A stretch of DNA of 64,000 nt from Pseudomonas orientalis (GTDB taxonomy: Bacteria; Pseudomonadota; Gammaproteobacteria; Pseudomonadales; Pseudomonadaceae). Shown one piece after another: positions 18,995-32,351 of this stretch. Location: the NCBI RefSeq assembly GCF_022807995.1, contig NZ_CP094351.1, forward strand, positions 1,395,001-1,459,000, given 5' to 3'. How positions within the stretch are numbered: position 1 is the first letter of the stretch; every line of letters starts with the position of its first letter. Below the pieces are notes generated by a model that saw nothing but the letters and a program-made list of their open reading frames with translations, ran no database searches and was not told the DNA's origin. Both the position numbers and the translations under genes were made by a program.

Positions 18995-20347
18995 ATGAGT
19001 GCGCTCTACATGATTGTCGGCACCCTGGTTGCTCTGGGTGTGCTGGTTACCTTCCACGAATTCGGCCACTTCTGGGTGGCGCGTCGTTGCGGCGTCAAGG
19101 TATTGCGCTTTTCCGTCGGTTTCGGCATGCCGCTGGTTCGCTGGCATGATCGTCGTGGCACCGAGTTCGTGATCGCAGCCATCCCGTTGGGTGGCTATGT
19201 AAAGATGCTCGATGAACGAGAAGGGGAAGTGCCTGCGGATCAGTTGGACCAATCCTTCAACCGCAAGACTGTTCGTCAGCGTATCGCCATTGTAGCTGCC
19301 GGCCCGATTGCCAACTTTTTGTTGGCGATGGTGTTTTTCTGGGTCCTTGCCATGATGGGCAGCGAGCAAGTGCGCCCGGTCATCGGCGCGGTCGAGTCCG
19401 GCAGTATTGCGGCCAAGGCCGGGCTGGTAGCAGGGCAGGAAATTGTTTCCATTGATGGCGAACCCACCACCGGTTGGGGCGCGGTCAATTTGCAGTTGGT
19501 GCGTCGACTGGGCGAGAGCGGTACCGTCAATGTGGTGGTGCGCGAGCAGGACGCCAGTGCCGAAAGCCCGCGTGAGCTGGCTTTGGACCATTGGCTTCAA
19601 GGTGCTGACGAGCCGGACCCGATCAAATCCCTGGGCATCCGTCCATGGCGTCCGGCGTTGCCGCCAGTACTGGCCGAACTGGACCCCAAAGGTCCGGCCC
19701 AGGCCGCTGGCCTTAAAACCGGCGACCGTCTGTTGGCCCTTGATGGTCAGTCACTGGGTGACTGGCAGCAAGTGGTCGACCTGGTGCGTGTACGTCCTGA
19801 TACCAAAATTGTGCTGAAAGTTGAGCGTGAAGGTGCTCAAATCGACGTCCCTGTGACCTTGTCGGTTCGTGGGGAGGCCAAGGCGGCGGGGGGTTACCTG
19901 GGTGCCGGAGTCAAAGGTGTCGAGTGGCCGCCATCGATGGTGCGAGAGGTCAGCTTCGGGCCGTTGGCCGCGATTGGCGAGGGTGCCAAACGCACTTGGA
20001 CCATGAGCGTGCTGACCCTCGAATCCCTCAAGAAAATGTTGTTCGGCGAGCTCTCGGTAAAAAACTTGAGTGGACCGATAACCATTGCTAAAGTGGCGGG
20101 CGCTTCTGCCCAGTCGGGTGTCGCGGATTTCCTGAATTTCCTGGCTTATTTGAGTATCAGCCTTGGAGTTCTGAATTTGCTGCCCATTCCTGTATTGGAT
20201 GGGGGGCATCTGCTGTTTTATCTGGTCGAGTGGGTGCGTGGTCGCCCCTTGTCGGATCGGGTGCAGGGTTGGGGGATACAGATCGGTATCAGTTTGGTGG
20301 TCGGAGTGATGTTGTTAGCTCTGGTCAACGATCTGGGACGACTGTAA
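18995..20347 (+). CDS. rseP: Site-2 intramembrane zinc protease RseP
   Basis: Cleaves the anti-sigma factor (RseA/MucA) within the membrane to release the envelope-stress sigma factor. At 450 residues it has the E. coli length. The zinc motif HEFGH lies at 21-25 in the first membrane helix, two PDZ domains fill about 115-310 (GSIAAKAGLVAGQEIVSIDG; KGPAQAAGLKTGDRLLALDG), and the third ligand is in NLLPIPVLDGGHLLF near the C terminus. It lies directly upstream of bamA, as in many proteobacteria. Confidence 0.97.
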   Translation: MSALYMIVGTLVALGVLVTFHEFGHFWVARRCGVKVLRFSVGFGMPLVRWHDRRGTEFVIAAIPLGGYVKMLDEREGEVPADQLDQSFNRKTVRQRIAIVAAGPIANFLLAMVFFWVLAMMGSEQVRPVIGAVESGSIAAKAGLVAGQEIVSIDGEPTTGWGAVNLQLVRRLGESGTVNVVVREQDASAESPRELALDHWLQGADEPDPIKSLGIRPWRPALPPVLAELDPKGPAQAAGLKTGDRLLALDGQSLGDWQQVVDLVRVRPDTKIVLKVEREGAQIDVPVTLSVRGEAKAAGGYLGAGVKGVEWPPSMVREVSFGPLAAIGEGAKRTWTMSVLTLESLKKMLFGELSVKNLSGPITIAKVAGASAQSGVADFLNFLAYLSISLGVLNLLPIPVLDGGHLLFYLVEWVRGRPLSDRVQGWGIQIGISLVVGVMLLALVNDLGRL

Positions 20348-20367
20348 CGCTTCGCTGAATTGCGAAT

Positions 20368-20391
20368 CTGCCGCATTTTGCGGCAGTTTGT
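20368..20391 (+). terminator. Hairpin between rseP and bamA, possible attenuator
   Basis: CTGCCGCA (20368-20375) and TGCGGCAG (20379-20386) form an 8-bp stem with a TTT loop, followed by TTTGTTT. Because bamA begins about 30 bases on, partial termination would tune bamA relative to rseP (inference). Confidence 0.6.
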
Positions 20392-20421
20392 TTATTGCCA
20401 GTTGGAATAAGAAAGGACTTC

Positions 20422-22809
20422 ATGAAACGTCTGCTGCTAACTGCGGTTCTCACCGTATTGATGATCGCCGAAGTTCACGCCGAGTCCTTCACCATCTCCG
20501 ATATTCGCGTCAACGGCCTCCAGCGGGTTTCCGCGGGTAGCGTCTTTGGTGCCTTGCCGTTGAACGTCGGGGAACAGGCTGATGATCGTCGCCTGGTGGA
20601 ATCCACTCGTGCGCTGTTCAAAACCGGGTTCTTCCAAGATATCCAACTGGGTCGCGAAGGCAATGTCCTGGTCATCACGGTCGTCGAGCGTCCTTCCGTC
20701 GCGAGCATCACGATCGAAGGCAACAAGGCCATCTCCACTGAAGACCTGATGAAAGGGTTGAAGCAGTCGGGCCTGGCCGAGGGCGAGATCTTCCAGCGCG
20801 CCACCCTTGAAGGTGTGCGTAACGAGCTGCAACGCCAGTACGTTGCCCAGGGCCGTTACTCGGCGAGCGTGGAAACGGAAGTGATTCCGCAGCCGCGTAA
20901 CCGGGTAGGCCTGAAGGTCAACATCAATGAAGGCACCGTGGCGGCCATTCAGCATATCAACGTGGTGGGCAACACCAAGTTCGCTGATGAAGACCTGATC
21001 GGCCTGTTCGAGCTCAAGACCACCAACTGGTTGTCGTTCTTCAAGAACGATGACAAGTACGCCCGTGAGAAACTGTCCGGTGACCTGGAGCGCCTGCGCT
21101 CCTACTACCTGGACCGTGGCTACATCAATATGGACATCGCTTCGACCCAGGTGTCCATTACCCCGGACAAGAAGCACGTCTACATCACTGTCAACGTCAA
21201 CGAAGGCGAGAAGTACAAGGTTCGTGACGTCAAGCTCAGCGGTGACTTGAAAGTGCCTGAAGACCAGGTCAAGTCCCTGCTGCTGGTCCAGAAGGACCAG
21301 GTGTTCTCGCGCAAGCTGATGACCACCACTTCCGAGCTGATCACCCGTCGCCTGGGTAACGAAGGCTATACCTTCGCCAACGTCAACGGCGTGCCGACCC
21401 CGAACGATGAAGACCACACCGTGGACATCACGTTCGTCGTCGATCCGGGCAAGCGTGCCTACGTCAACCGCATCAACTTCCGTGGCAACACCAAGTCCTC
21501 GGACGAAGTGCTGCGTCGTGAAATGCGCCAGATGGAAGGCGGCTGGGCGTCGACTTACCTGATCGATCAATCCAAGACCCGTCTTGAGCGCCTGGGCTTC
21601 TTCAAGGAAGTCAACGTTGAAACCCCGGCCGTGCCGGGTGTGGATGACCAGGTCGACGTGAACTACGCCGTTGAAGAACAAGCCTCGGGCTCGATCACCG
21701 CCAGCGTCGGTTTCGCCCAGAGCGCCGGTTTGATCCTGGGTGGTTCCATTACCCAGAACAACTTCCTCGGTACCGGTAACCGTGTCTCCATCGGCCTGAC
21801 CCGAAGCGAATACCAGAGCCGATACAACTTCGGCTACACCGACCCCTACTGGACTGCAGACGGTGTGAGCCTGGGCTACAACGCCTTCTATCGCACCACC
21901 GACTACAAAGACCTCGACGTTGACGTTGCAAGCTATGCGATCGACAGCCTCGGTGCCGGTGTGAACGTGGGTTACCCGATCAGCGAGACCTCGCGTCTCA
22001 CCTTCGGCCTGACCGCGCAGCAGGATGAGATCAAGACCGGTGTCTACACCGTGGATGAGATTTTCGACTTCACCCGCCGTGAAGGCGACAAGTTCCTGAA
22101 CTTCAAGGCGTCTGCCGGCTGGTCCGAGTCGACCCTGAACAAAGGCGTACTGGCAACCCGTGGCCATTCCCAGAGCCTGACTGCGGAAGTCACCACGCCG
22201 GGCAGCGACCTGTCGTTCTTCAAGCTCGATTATCGCGGCCAGTTGTTCCAGCCGTTGAGCGACAACTACACCATGCGCCTGCACACCGAGCTGGGCTATG
22301 GCGACGGTTATGGTTCGACCAATGGCTTGCCGTTCTATGAAAACTACTACGCGGGTGGCTTCAACTCGGTACGTGGCTTCAAGGACAGCACCTTGGGTCC
22401 TCGTGGTACGCCGAGCCGTGGTTTTGCTGCGACCGGTAACCAAGGCACCGTGGTTGACTCTGATAACGACCCGCTGCCGTTTGGCGGTAACGTATTGATC
22501 CAGGGGGGGGCGGAAATCCTGTTCCCGCTGCCATTCGTGAAAGATCAGCGTTCCCTGCGTACTTCGGTCTTCTGGGACGTGGGTAACGTGTTCGACTCCA
22601 AGTGTGAACAGGTCACCAACCCCAACGGTTCGCGCTCCAACACCCAATGCAACGACGTGAGCCTCAGCAATCTGGCGAGCTCCGTGGGTGTGGGTGTGAC
22701 CTGGGTGACCGCGCTGGGCCCGTTGAGCTTTGCTCTGGCCATGCCGATCAAGAAACCGGATAACGCTGAAACCCAGATTTTCCAATTCTCCCTTGGCCAG
22801 ACGTTCTAA
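20422..22809 (+). CDS. bamA: Outer membrane protein assembly factor BamA
   Basis: Central Omp85 subunit of the beta-barrel assembly machine. The start at 20422 follows AAGGAC. An upstream in-frame start at 20395 lacks support and would disturb the signal peptide (MKRLLLTAVLTVLMIAEVHA, cut after AEVHA). Five periplasmic POTRA repeats occupy about 22-420 (FTISDIRVNGLQRVSAGSVF opens the first), and a 16-strand barrel follows. GGFNSVRGFKDSTLGPRG is the conserved VRGF loop, and the protein ends FQFSLGQTF with the terminal phenylalanine typical of barrel proteins. The product has 795 residues. Confidence 0.98.
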   Translation: MKRLLLTAVLTVLMIAEVHAESFTISDIRVNGLQRVSAGSVFGALPLNVGEQADDRRLVESTRALFKTGFFQDIQLGREGNVLVITVVERPSVASITIEGNKAISTEDLMKGLKQSGLAEGEIFQRATLEGVRNELQRQYVAQGRYSASVETEVIPQPRNRVGLKVNINEGTVAAIQHINVVGNTKFADEDLIGLFELKTTNWLSFFKNDDKYAREKLSGDLERLRSYYLDRGYINMDIASTQVSITPDKKHVYITVNVNEGEKYKVRDVKLSGDLKVPEDQVKSLLLVQKDQVFSRKLMTTTSELITRRLGNEGYTFANVNGVPTPNDEDHTVDITFVVDPGKRAYVNRINFRGNTKSSDEVLRREMRQMEGGWASTYLIDQSKTRLERLGFFKEVNVETPAVPGVDDQVDVNYAVEEQASGSITASVGFAQSAGLILGGSITQNNFLGTGNRVSIGLTRSEYQSRYNFGYTDPYWTADGVSLGYNAFYRTTDYKDLDVDVASYAIDSLGAGVNVGYPISETSRLTFGLTAQQDEIKTGVYTVDEIFDFTRREGDKFLNFKASAGWSESTLNKGVLATRGHSQSLTAEVTTPGSDLSFFKLDYRGQLFQPLSDNYTMRLHTELGYGDGYGSTNGLPFYENYYAGGFNSVRGFKDSTLGPRGTPSRGFAATGNQGTVVDSDNDPLPFGGNVLIQGGAEILFPLPFVKDQRSLRTSVFWDVGNVFDSKCEQVTNPNGSRSNTQCNDVSLSNLASSVGVGVTWVTALGPLSFALAMPIKKPDNAETQIFQFSLGQTF

Positions 22810-22854
22810 GCGTCTGACCTAAGATAACGACAACGGATTCTGTAGGAGTACATC

Positions 22855-23358
22855 GTGCGTAAGTTGACTCAATTGGTCCTGCTGGCCACTGTGCTGGTAA
22901 CCACCCCGGCCTTCGCCGAAATGAAAATCGCCGTGCTGAACTATCAGATGGCCCTGCTGGAATCTGATGCGGCCAAGCGCTACGCCGTGGATGCCGAGAA
23001 GAAATTCGGTCCTCAACTGACCAAGCTCAAGACTCTGGAAAGCAGCGCCAAGGGCATTCAGGACCGTCTGGTTGCCGGTGGCGACAAGATGCAGCAAGGC
23101 GAGCGCGAGCGTCTGGAGCTTGAGTTCAAGCAAAAGGCCCGTGACTACCAGTTCCAGTCCAAGGAGCTGAACGAAGCCAAGGCTGTTGCCGACCGCGAAA
23201 TGCTCAAGCAGCTCAAGCCCAAGCTCGACAGCGCCGTGGAAGAAGTCATCAAGAAGGGTGCCTTTGACCTGGTGTTCGAGCGTGGCGCCGTCATTGACGT
23301 CAAACCTCAATACGACATCACCCGCCAGGTGATCGAGCGCATGAACCAGCTGAAGTAA
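22855..23358 (+). CDS. skp: Periplasmic chaperone Skp/OmpH
   Basis: Trimeric holdase that carries unfolded outer-membrane proteins to BamA. The GTG start is supported by TGTAGGAGT nine bases upstream. A signal peptide MRKLTQLVLLATVLVTTPAFA precedes EMKIAVLNYQMALLESDAAK. The middle is charged and helical (KKFGPQLTKLKTLESSAKGI and following), forming the jellyfish tentacles, and the end returns to beta structure (FDLVFERGAVIDV). It sits between bamA and lpxD. Confidence 0.95.
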   Translation: MRKLTQLVLLATVLVTTPAFAEMKIAVLNYQMALLESDAAKRYAVDAEKKFGPQLTKLKTLESSAKGIQDRLVAGGDKMQQGERERLELEFKQKARDYQFQSKELNEAKAVADREMLKQLKPKLDSAVEEVIKKGAFDLVFERGAVIDVKPQYDITRQVIERMNQLK

Positions 23359-23361
23359 GCC

Positions 23362-24417
23362 ATGACCGCGACTATCAAGCTCGGCGAGTTGGCCGAGTTC
23401 CTGGGGGCCACCTTGCGTGGCTCCAAGGAGAAGGAAATCACTGGGCTAGCCACCTTGCAGGAGGCTGGCCCAGCTCAGTTGAGCTTCCTCGCAAACCCTC
23501 AATACCGTAAATACCTGGTCGATTGCCAAGCCGCAGCCGTGTTGCTGAAGGCCGCTGACGCCGAAGGGTTTGTTGGGGATGCGCTGGTGGTGGCCGACCC
23601 GTACCTGTCGTACGCCAAGGCGTCACATCTGTTCGATCCCAAGCCGAAGGCTGCCGGCGGTATTCACCCGTCTGCCGTGATTGCCGATGATGCCCAGGTT
23701 GACCCTGCGGCCAGCATTGGCGCCTTCGCGGTCATCGAGAGTGGGGCGCGCATTGGCGCCGGCGTCACCGTAGGCGCGCACTGCTTTATTGGTGCGCGCT
23801 GCGAAATCGGCGCCGATGGCTGGCTGGCGCCGCGCGTTACCCTTTACCACGATGTGCGTATCGGGCAGCGGGTGGTCATTCAGTCGGGTGCAGTGATCGG
23901 CGGTGAAGGCTTCGGCTTTGCCAATGCCAAAGGTGTCTGGCACAAGATTGCCCAGGTCGGCGGCGTATTGATCGGCGACGACGTGGAAATCGGTGTCAAC
24001 ACTGCGGTCGACCGCGGGGCCCTGGCCGACACCGTGATTGGCAATGGCGTGAAGCTCGACAACCAGATCCAGATCGCCCACAACGTGCAGATTGGCGACC
24101 ACACCGCCATGGCTGCCTGCGTGGGAATTTCCGGCAGCACTAAAATCGGCAAGCATTGCATGCTCGCCGGGGGCGTTGGGCTGGTGGGGCATATCGATAT
24201 TTGCGACAACGTCTTCATCACCGGCATGACCATGGTCACTCACTCGATCACCGAGCCTGGGGCTTATTCATCCGGTACCGCCATGCAGCCTGCGGCTGAA
24301 TGGCGCAAGAGTGCGGCGCGTCTGAGACAGCTCGACGACATGGCTCGACGTCTCAAACAGCTGGAAAAGCGTGTTGGGGACGTGACCCCTGGCGGTAATG
24401 CTTCATCAGAAGGCTGA
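23362..24417 (+). CDS. lpxD: UDP-3-O-acylglucosamine N-acyltransferase LpxD
   Basis: Third step of lipid A synthesis: adds the N-linked 3-hydroxyacyl chain. The 351 residues have an N-terminal uridine-binding domain ([33 protein letters not shown]) and a left-handed beta-helix from about 100 (hexapeptides such as [20 protein letters not shown]). The catalytic histidine is probably in [22 protein letters not shown]-terminal helix ([15 protein letters not shown]) packs on the trimer. It starts three bases after the skp stop. Confidence 0.97.
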   Translation: MTATIKLGELAEFLGATLRGSKEKEITGLATLQEAGPAQLSFLANPQYRKYLVDCQAAAVLLKAADAEGFVGDALVVADPYLSYAKASHLFDPKPKAAGGIHPSAVIADDAQVDPAASIGAFAVIESGARIGAGVTVGAHCFIGARCEIGADGWLAPRVTLYHDVRIGQRVVIQSGAVIGGEGFGFANAKGVWHKIAQVGGVLIGDDVEIGVNTAVDRGALADTVIGNGVKLDNQIQIAHNVQIGDHTAMAACVGISGSTKIGKHCMLAGGVGLVGHIDICDNVFITGMTMVTHSITEPGAYSSGTAMQPAAEWRKSAARLRQLDDMARRLKQLEKRVGDVTPGGNASSEG

Positions 24418-24528
24418 TACCATTTCCATATCAAGTGTGCACAGCCGATAGACTGCCTCCTTGATTTGCTAGCGGGGCGTGCTTTTAGTCCGCCCGCCCC
24501 CAATCTTTATTACAGGCTTCCCCCCGAA

Positions 24529-24969
24529 ATGATGGACATCAACGAGATTCGCGAATACCTGCCTCACCGTTATCCGTTCCTGCTGGTGGATCGTGTAGTG
24601 GACCTCAATGTTGAGGAAAAGCGCATTCGTGCCTACAAGAATGTCAGCATCAACGAACCGTTTTTCAATGGCCACTTTCCTGCGCACCCCATCATGCCGG
24701 GCGTGTTGATCATCGAAGCAATGGCCCAGGCTGCCGGTATTCTTGGTTTCAAAATGCTTGACCTCAAGCCTGCCGACGGCACGCTCTACTATTTCGTGGG
24801 CTCGGACAAGTTGCGTTTCCGCAATCCGGTTACCCCGGGTGACCAGTTGATCCTGGAAGCCAAGTTCATCAGCTGCAAGCGCCAGATCTGGAAGTTCGAA
24901 TGCCAGGCTTCGGTGGATGGCAAGCCGGTGTGCTCTGCCGAGATCATCTGTGCGGAACGCAAACTATGA
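24529..24969 (+). CDS. fabZ: 3-hydroxyacyl-[acyl-carrier-protein] dehydratase FabZ
   Basis: Hot-dog fold dehydratase of fatty acid elongation. The 146 residues from the ATG at 24529 start [20 protein letters not shown]. The catalytic pair is H49 in [12 protein letters not shown] and E63 in [10 protein letters not shown]. The frame is open 21 codons further up, but that part does not resemble the family. No Shine-Dalgarno sequence is visible before the ATG (the preceding bases are TTCCCCCCGAA), and a 111-base gap follows lpxD. The stop overlaps the lpxA start. Confidence 0.96.
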
Positions 24970-25742
24970 GTTTGATTGACCCTCGCGCAATCATCGATCC
25001 GTCGGCCGTACTGGCCGCCGACGTTGAGGTCGGCCCCTGGTCGATCGTCGGCGCAGGTGTGGAAATCGGCGAGGGGACTGTCATCGGGCCGCACGTGATC
25101 CTTAAGGGGCCGACCCGCATTGGCAAATACAATCGCATCTACCAGTTTTCCTCGGTAGGCGAAGACACCCCGGACATGAAGTACAAGGGTGAAGAGACAC
25201 GCCTGGTCATTGGTGACCACAACATCATCCGTGAAGGCGTGACCATTCACCGTGGCACTGTGCAGGACCGCGCCGAGACCACGCTGGGTGATCACAACCT
25301 GGTGATGGCCTATGCGCATATCGGCCACGACAGCGTGATTGGCAACCATTGCATTCTGGTCAACAACACCGCGTTGGCCGGGCATGTGCATGTGGATGAC
25401 TGGGCAATCCTGTCCGGTTTTACCCTGGTGCATCAATATTGCCATATCGGCGCCCACAGCTTTTCCGGCATGGGCACCGCCATCGGCAAGGATGTCCCTG
25501 CGTTCGTCACGGTGTTCGGCAACCCTGCCGAAGCCCGCAGCATGAATTTCGAAGGCATGCGCCGTCGCGGTTTCAGCGACGACGCAATCCAGGCCCTGCG
25601 CCGCGCTTACAAGACGGTTTACCGTCAAGGGCTGACGGTTGAGCAGGCCCTGATCGAACTGGCCGAGCCGGCAGTGACGTTCCCGGAAGTCGCGGTGTTT
25701 CGTGACTCGATCCAGGCGTCGACTCGCGGTATTACCCGCTGA
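24966..25742 (+). CDS. lpxA: UDP-N-acetylglucosamine O-acyltransferase LpxA
   Basis: First step of lipid A synthesis. The 258 residues begin [17 protein letters not shown], then hexapeptide repeats build a left-handed beta-helix. The catalytic histidine corresponds to about H121 in [37 protein letters not shown] marks the C-terminal helical cap. The start is fixed by the ATGA overlap with the fabZ stop, which gives the family length. Confidence 0.97.
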
Positions 25743-25744
25743 TC

Positions 25745-26884
25745 ATGGCCAAGTTGCGTATCGCATTAGTTGCCGGGGAAGCTTCCGGCGATATTCTCGG
25801 CGCCGGTTTGATGCGGGCGCTGAAAGTCCAGCACCCGGCAATCGAATTTATCGGCGTCGGCGGCCCGTTGATGCAGGCCGAGGGTCTCACCTCCTACTTT
25901 CCAATGGAGCGCCTGTCGGTCATGGGGTTGGTTGAAGTGCTGGGGCGCCTGCGTGAATTACTCGCTCGACGCAAGCTACTGATCAAGACGCTGATTGACG
26001 AAAGGCCCGATGTTTTTATCGGTATCGATGCCCCGGATTTCACCCTCAACATTGAACTCAAGCTGCGTCAGGCCGGGATCAGGACCGTGCACTATGTCAG
26101 CCCGTCCGTATGGGCGTGGCGGCAAAAGCGTGTACTGAAGATTCGCGAAGGCTGCGACTTGATGCTGACCCTGCTGCCCTTCGAGGCCAGGTTCTACGAA
26201 GAGAGGGGCGTGCCGGTGCGGTTCGTCGGCCATACCCTGGCCGATGCCATTCCTTTGCAGGCTGACCGTGATGCGGCGCGTACCGAGCTGGGGTTGGCTA
26301 CTGGCCCGCTGGTCGCGTTGATGCCGGGTAGCCGAGGGGGTGAGGTCGGGCGACTGGGCGGCCTGTTTTTTGATGCCGCCGAACGTCTGCAAGCACTCAA
26401 GCCAGGCATTCGCTTTGTGCTGCCGTGCGCCAGCCCGCAGCGGCGCGCGCAAATTGAAACACTGCTCGAGGGGCGCAACCTGCCGTTGACCCTGCTCGAC
26501 GGTCAGTCGCACCTGGCCCTGGCTGCTTGCGATGCCGTATTGATCGCGTCGGGCACTGCAACTCTGGAAGCCCTGTTGTACAAGCGTCCAATGGTCGTGG
26601 CCTATCGTCTGGCGCCGCTGACCTTCTGGATTCTCAAAAAGATGGTCAAGAGCCCGTATATTTCCTTGCCCAATCTGCTGGCCCAGCGGTTGTTGGTACC
26701 GGAGTTGTTGCAGGACGATGCGACCCCTGAAGCCCTTGCGCAAACTCTACTACCCTTGATTGATGGCGGCGAAGAGCAGACCCGTGGTTTCGACGATATT
26801 CACCGCACCTTGCGCCGTGATGCCTCGAACCAGGCGGCGGATGCGGTGCTGAACCTGATCGGCCATAAACAGGAAGCCTTATGA
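25745..26884 (+). CDS. lpxB: Lipid-A-disaccharide synthase LpxB
   Basis: GT-B fold family 19 glycosyltransferase that joins UDP-diacyl-GlcN and lipid X. The 379 residues contain [63 protein letters not shown] and [21 protein letters not shown]. It follows the lpxA stop by two bases, and rnhB overlaps its end by four bases. Confidence 0.97.
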   Translation: MAKLRIALVAGEASGDILGAGLMRALKVQHPAIEFIGVGGPLMQAEGLTSYFPMERLSVMGLVEVLGRLRELLARRKLLIKTLIDERPDVFIGIDAPDFTLNIELKLRQAGIRTVHYVSPSVWAWRQKRVLKIREGCDLMLTLLPFEARFYEERGVPVRFVGHTLADAIPLQADRDAARTELGLATGPLVALMPGSRGGEVGRLGGLFFDAAERLQALKPGIRFVLPCASPQRRAQIETLLEGRNLPLTLLDGQSHLALAACDAVLIASGTATLEALLYKRPMVVAYRLAPLTFWILKKMVKSPYISLPNLLAQRLLVPELLQDDATPEALAQTLLPLIDGGEEQTRGFDDIHRTLRRDASNQAADAVLNLIGHKQEAL

Positions 26885-27513
26885 GCACGCAGATGGGCCT
26901 GGATTTCAGCCTGGTTGCACAGGCCCACGAGCTGGTGGCGGGTGTCGACGAAGTCGGGCGCGGCCCGTTGTGCGGCGCAGTCGTGACGGCGGCGGTGATC
27001 CTCGACCCGAGCCGTCCGATCCTGGGCCTTAATGATTCGAAAAAACTCACTGAGGCCCGTCGTGAAAAGCTCTATGACGAAATATGTGAGAAGGCCCTGA
27101 GTTGGCACATCGCTCGGGCGGAAGTGGAAGAGATCGACGAGCTGAACATCCTGCACGCCACCATGCTTGCCATGCAGCGGGCGGTTGAAGGGCTGCACAT
27201 CACGCCCAGGCTGGCGATGATCGACGGTAACCGGTGCCCCAAACTGACGATGCGCGCCGAGGCCGTGGTCCAGGGCGACAGCAAGGTGCCAGCCATTGCC
27301 GCAGCGTCGATTCTGGCCAAGGTCAGCCGCGACCGCGAGATGGCCGCTTTTGATCTGGTTTACCCGGGCTACGGCATGGGCGGCCACAAAGGCTACCCGA
27401 CGCCCGTTCATCTGGAAGCGCTGGCACGACTCGGCCCTACGCCGATCCATCGCCGCTCGTTCGCCCCGGTGCGCCAGGCTTATGAGCTGCGCGAGAGCCT
27501 CATCGAGGTCTAG
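26881..27513 (+). CDS. rnhB: Ribonuclease HII
   Basis: Removes ribonucleotides from DNA. The 210 residues have the type 2 RNase H metal site: [20 protein letters not shown] (D23, E24), MIDGNRCP, and [14 protein letters not shown] with the later aspartate. [19 protein letters not shown] is the C-terminal substrate region. The start overlaps the lpxB stop (ATGA). The genes lpxB-rnhB-dnaE are consecutive in many gammaproteobacteria. Confidence 0.97.
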   Translation: MSTQMGLDFSLVAQAHELVAGVDEVGRGPLCGAVVTAAVILDPSRPILGLNDSKKLTEARREKLYDEICEKALSWHIARAEVEEIDELNILHATMLAMQRAVEGLHITPRLAMIDGNRCPKLTMRAEAVVQGDSKVPAIAAASILAKVSRDREMAAFDLVYPGYGMGGHKGYPTPVHLEALARLGPTPIHRRSFAPVRQAYELRESLIEV

Positions 27514-27591
27514 TCCGCCAGGCTGATGTTTTGCTCAAGGCCCGGTACAATCCCGGGCCTTGTTGTTTCCACGTTACTGCACAGGATCACT

Positions 27592-31113
<3,522 letters not shown>

Positions 31114-31201
31114 CGGTCAGTGCCCCTGACCTCGGCTGAACATTTAATCTCGACCTGAACGCGCCTCTCCCTTAAGGTAGGGCGCGAACAGACAACCGGC
31201 T

Positions 31202-31220
31202 GGCCAGGCACCCCCTGGCC
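31202..31220. other. Inverted repeat in the accA leader
   Basis: GGCCAGG (31202-31208) and CCTGGCC (31214-31220) form a 7-bp stem with a five-base loop, 22 bases before the accA start. There is no T-tract. Its role is unknown. Confidence 0.4.
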
Positions 31221-31241
31221 GTCGACCCAAGACGGACGCTT

Positions 31242-32189
31242 ATGAACCCGAATTTTCTTGATTTCGAACAGCCGATCGCTGACCTGCAAGCCAAGATCGA
31301 AGAGCTGCGCCTGGTCGGCAATGACAATTCGCTGAATATCGGCGATGAGATCGCCCGCCTGCAAGACAAGAGCAGCACGCTCACCGAAGACATCTTCGGC
31401 AAGCTGACCAGCTGGCAGATCGCGCGCCTGGCCCGCCACCCGCGTCGTCCTTACACCCTCGACTACATTCAGCACATCTTCACCGAATTCGATGAGCTGC
31501 ATGGCGATCGCCATTTCTCGGACGATGCGGCTATCGTGGGCGGTATCGCTCGCCTGGACGACCAGCCGGTGATGGTGATCGGTCACCAGAAAGGCCGTGA
31601 AGTGCGCGAAAAAGTGCGTCGCAACTTCGGCATGCCGCGTCCGGAAGGCTACCGCAAGGCGTGCCGCCTGATGGAAATGGCCGAACGCTTCAAGATGCCG
31701 ATCCTTACCTTCATCGACACCCCGGGTGCCTACCCTGGAATCGACGCCGAAGAGCGCAACCAGAGCGAAGCGATTGCCTGGAACCTGCGTGTCATGGCGC
31801 GCCTGAAAACCCCGATCATCGCCACCGTGATTGGCGAAGGCGGTTCCGGCGGTGCATTGGCCATTGGCGTCTGCGACCAGCTGAACATGCTGCAATATTC
31901 GACCTACGCGGTGATCTCGCCGGAAGGTTGCGCCTCGATCCTGTGGAAAACCGCCGAAAAGGCGCCGGACGCTGCTGAAGCCATGGGCATCACTGCTGAT
32001 CGCCTCAAAGGCCTGGGGATCGTCGACAAGGTGATCGCCGAGCCACTGGGCGGTGCGCACCGTGACCCGGCTGCCGCTGCCGCCACTATCCGCGCCGAGC
32101 TGGGCGCGCAACTGGCGATGCTCAAGAAGCTGGATAACGAAGCGCTGCTGGCCCGTCGTTATGAGCGCCTGATGAGCTACGGCCTCTAA
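31242..32189 (+). CDS. accA: Acetyl-CoA carboxylase carboxyltransferase alpha subunit
   Basis: Half of the carboxyltransferase that transfers carboxyl from biotin to acetyl-CoA in fatty acid synthesis; its partner AccD is elsewhere. The 315 residues contain [80 protein letters not shown] and [20 protein letters not shown]. It lies downstream of dnaE, as in E. coli. A REPIN follows 17 bases after the stop. Confidence 0.97.
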   Translation: MNPNFLDFEQPIADLQAKIEELRLVGNDNSLNIGDEIARLQDKSSTLTEDIFGKLTSWQIARLARHPRRPYTLDYIQHIFTEFDELHGDRHFSDDAAIVGGIARLDDQPVMVIGHQKGREVREKVRRNFGMPRPEGYRKACRLMEMAERFKMPILTFIDTPGAYPGIDAEERNQSEAIAWNLRVMARLKTPIIATVIGEGGSGGALAIGVCDQLNMLQYSTYAVISPEGCASILWKTAEKAPDAAEAMGITADRLKGLGIVDKVIAEPLGGAHRDPAAAAATIRAELGAQLAMLKKLDNEALLARRYERLMSYGL

Positions 32190-32206
32190 GTCGACGCCGT
32201 AACTTA

Positions 32207-32300
32207 ATGTGGGAGGGGGCTTGCCCCCGATTGCCGAGTATCAGTCACTGTATCTGGTGACTGACACACCGCTATCGGGAGCAAGCCCCCTCCCACATTT
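32207..32300. repeat. REPIN 3
   Basis: REP doublet between accA and tilS. The left arm GTGGGAGGGGGCTTGC is intact and the right arm has one change (CGGGAGCAAGCCCCCTC). The centre contains the small inverted repeat CAGTCAC/GTGACTG. Confidence 0.9.
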
Positions 32301-32351
32301 GCTTTGTGTATGCTCGGCCAACGTATTCCAGATTCGCGGCGGTAATTTCTG

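Noticed and set aside
20437..22785. 782-codon open frame antisense to bamA
   Set aside because: It is a composition shadow: bamA is unmistakable on the other strand, and the antisense translation has no family motifs, no ribosome-binding site and a skewed composition.
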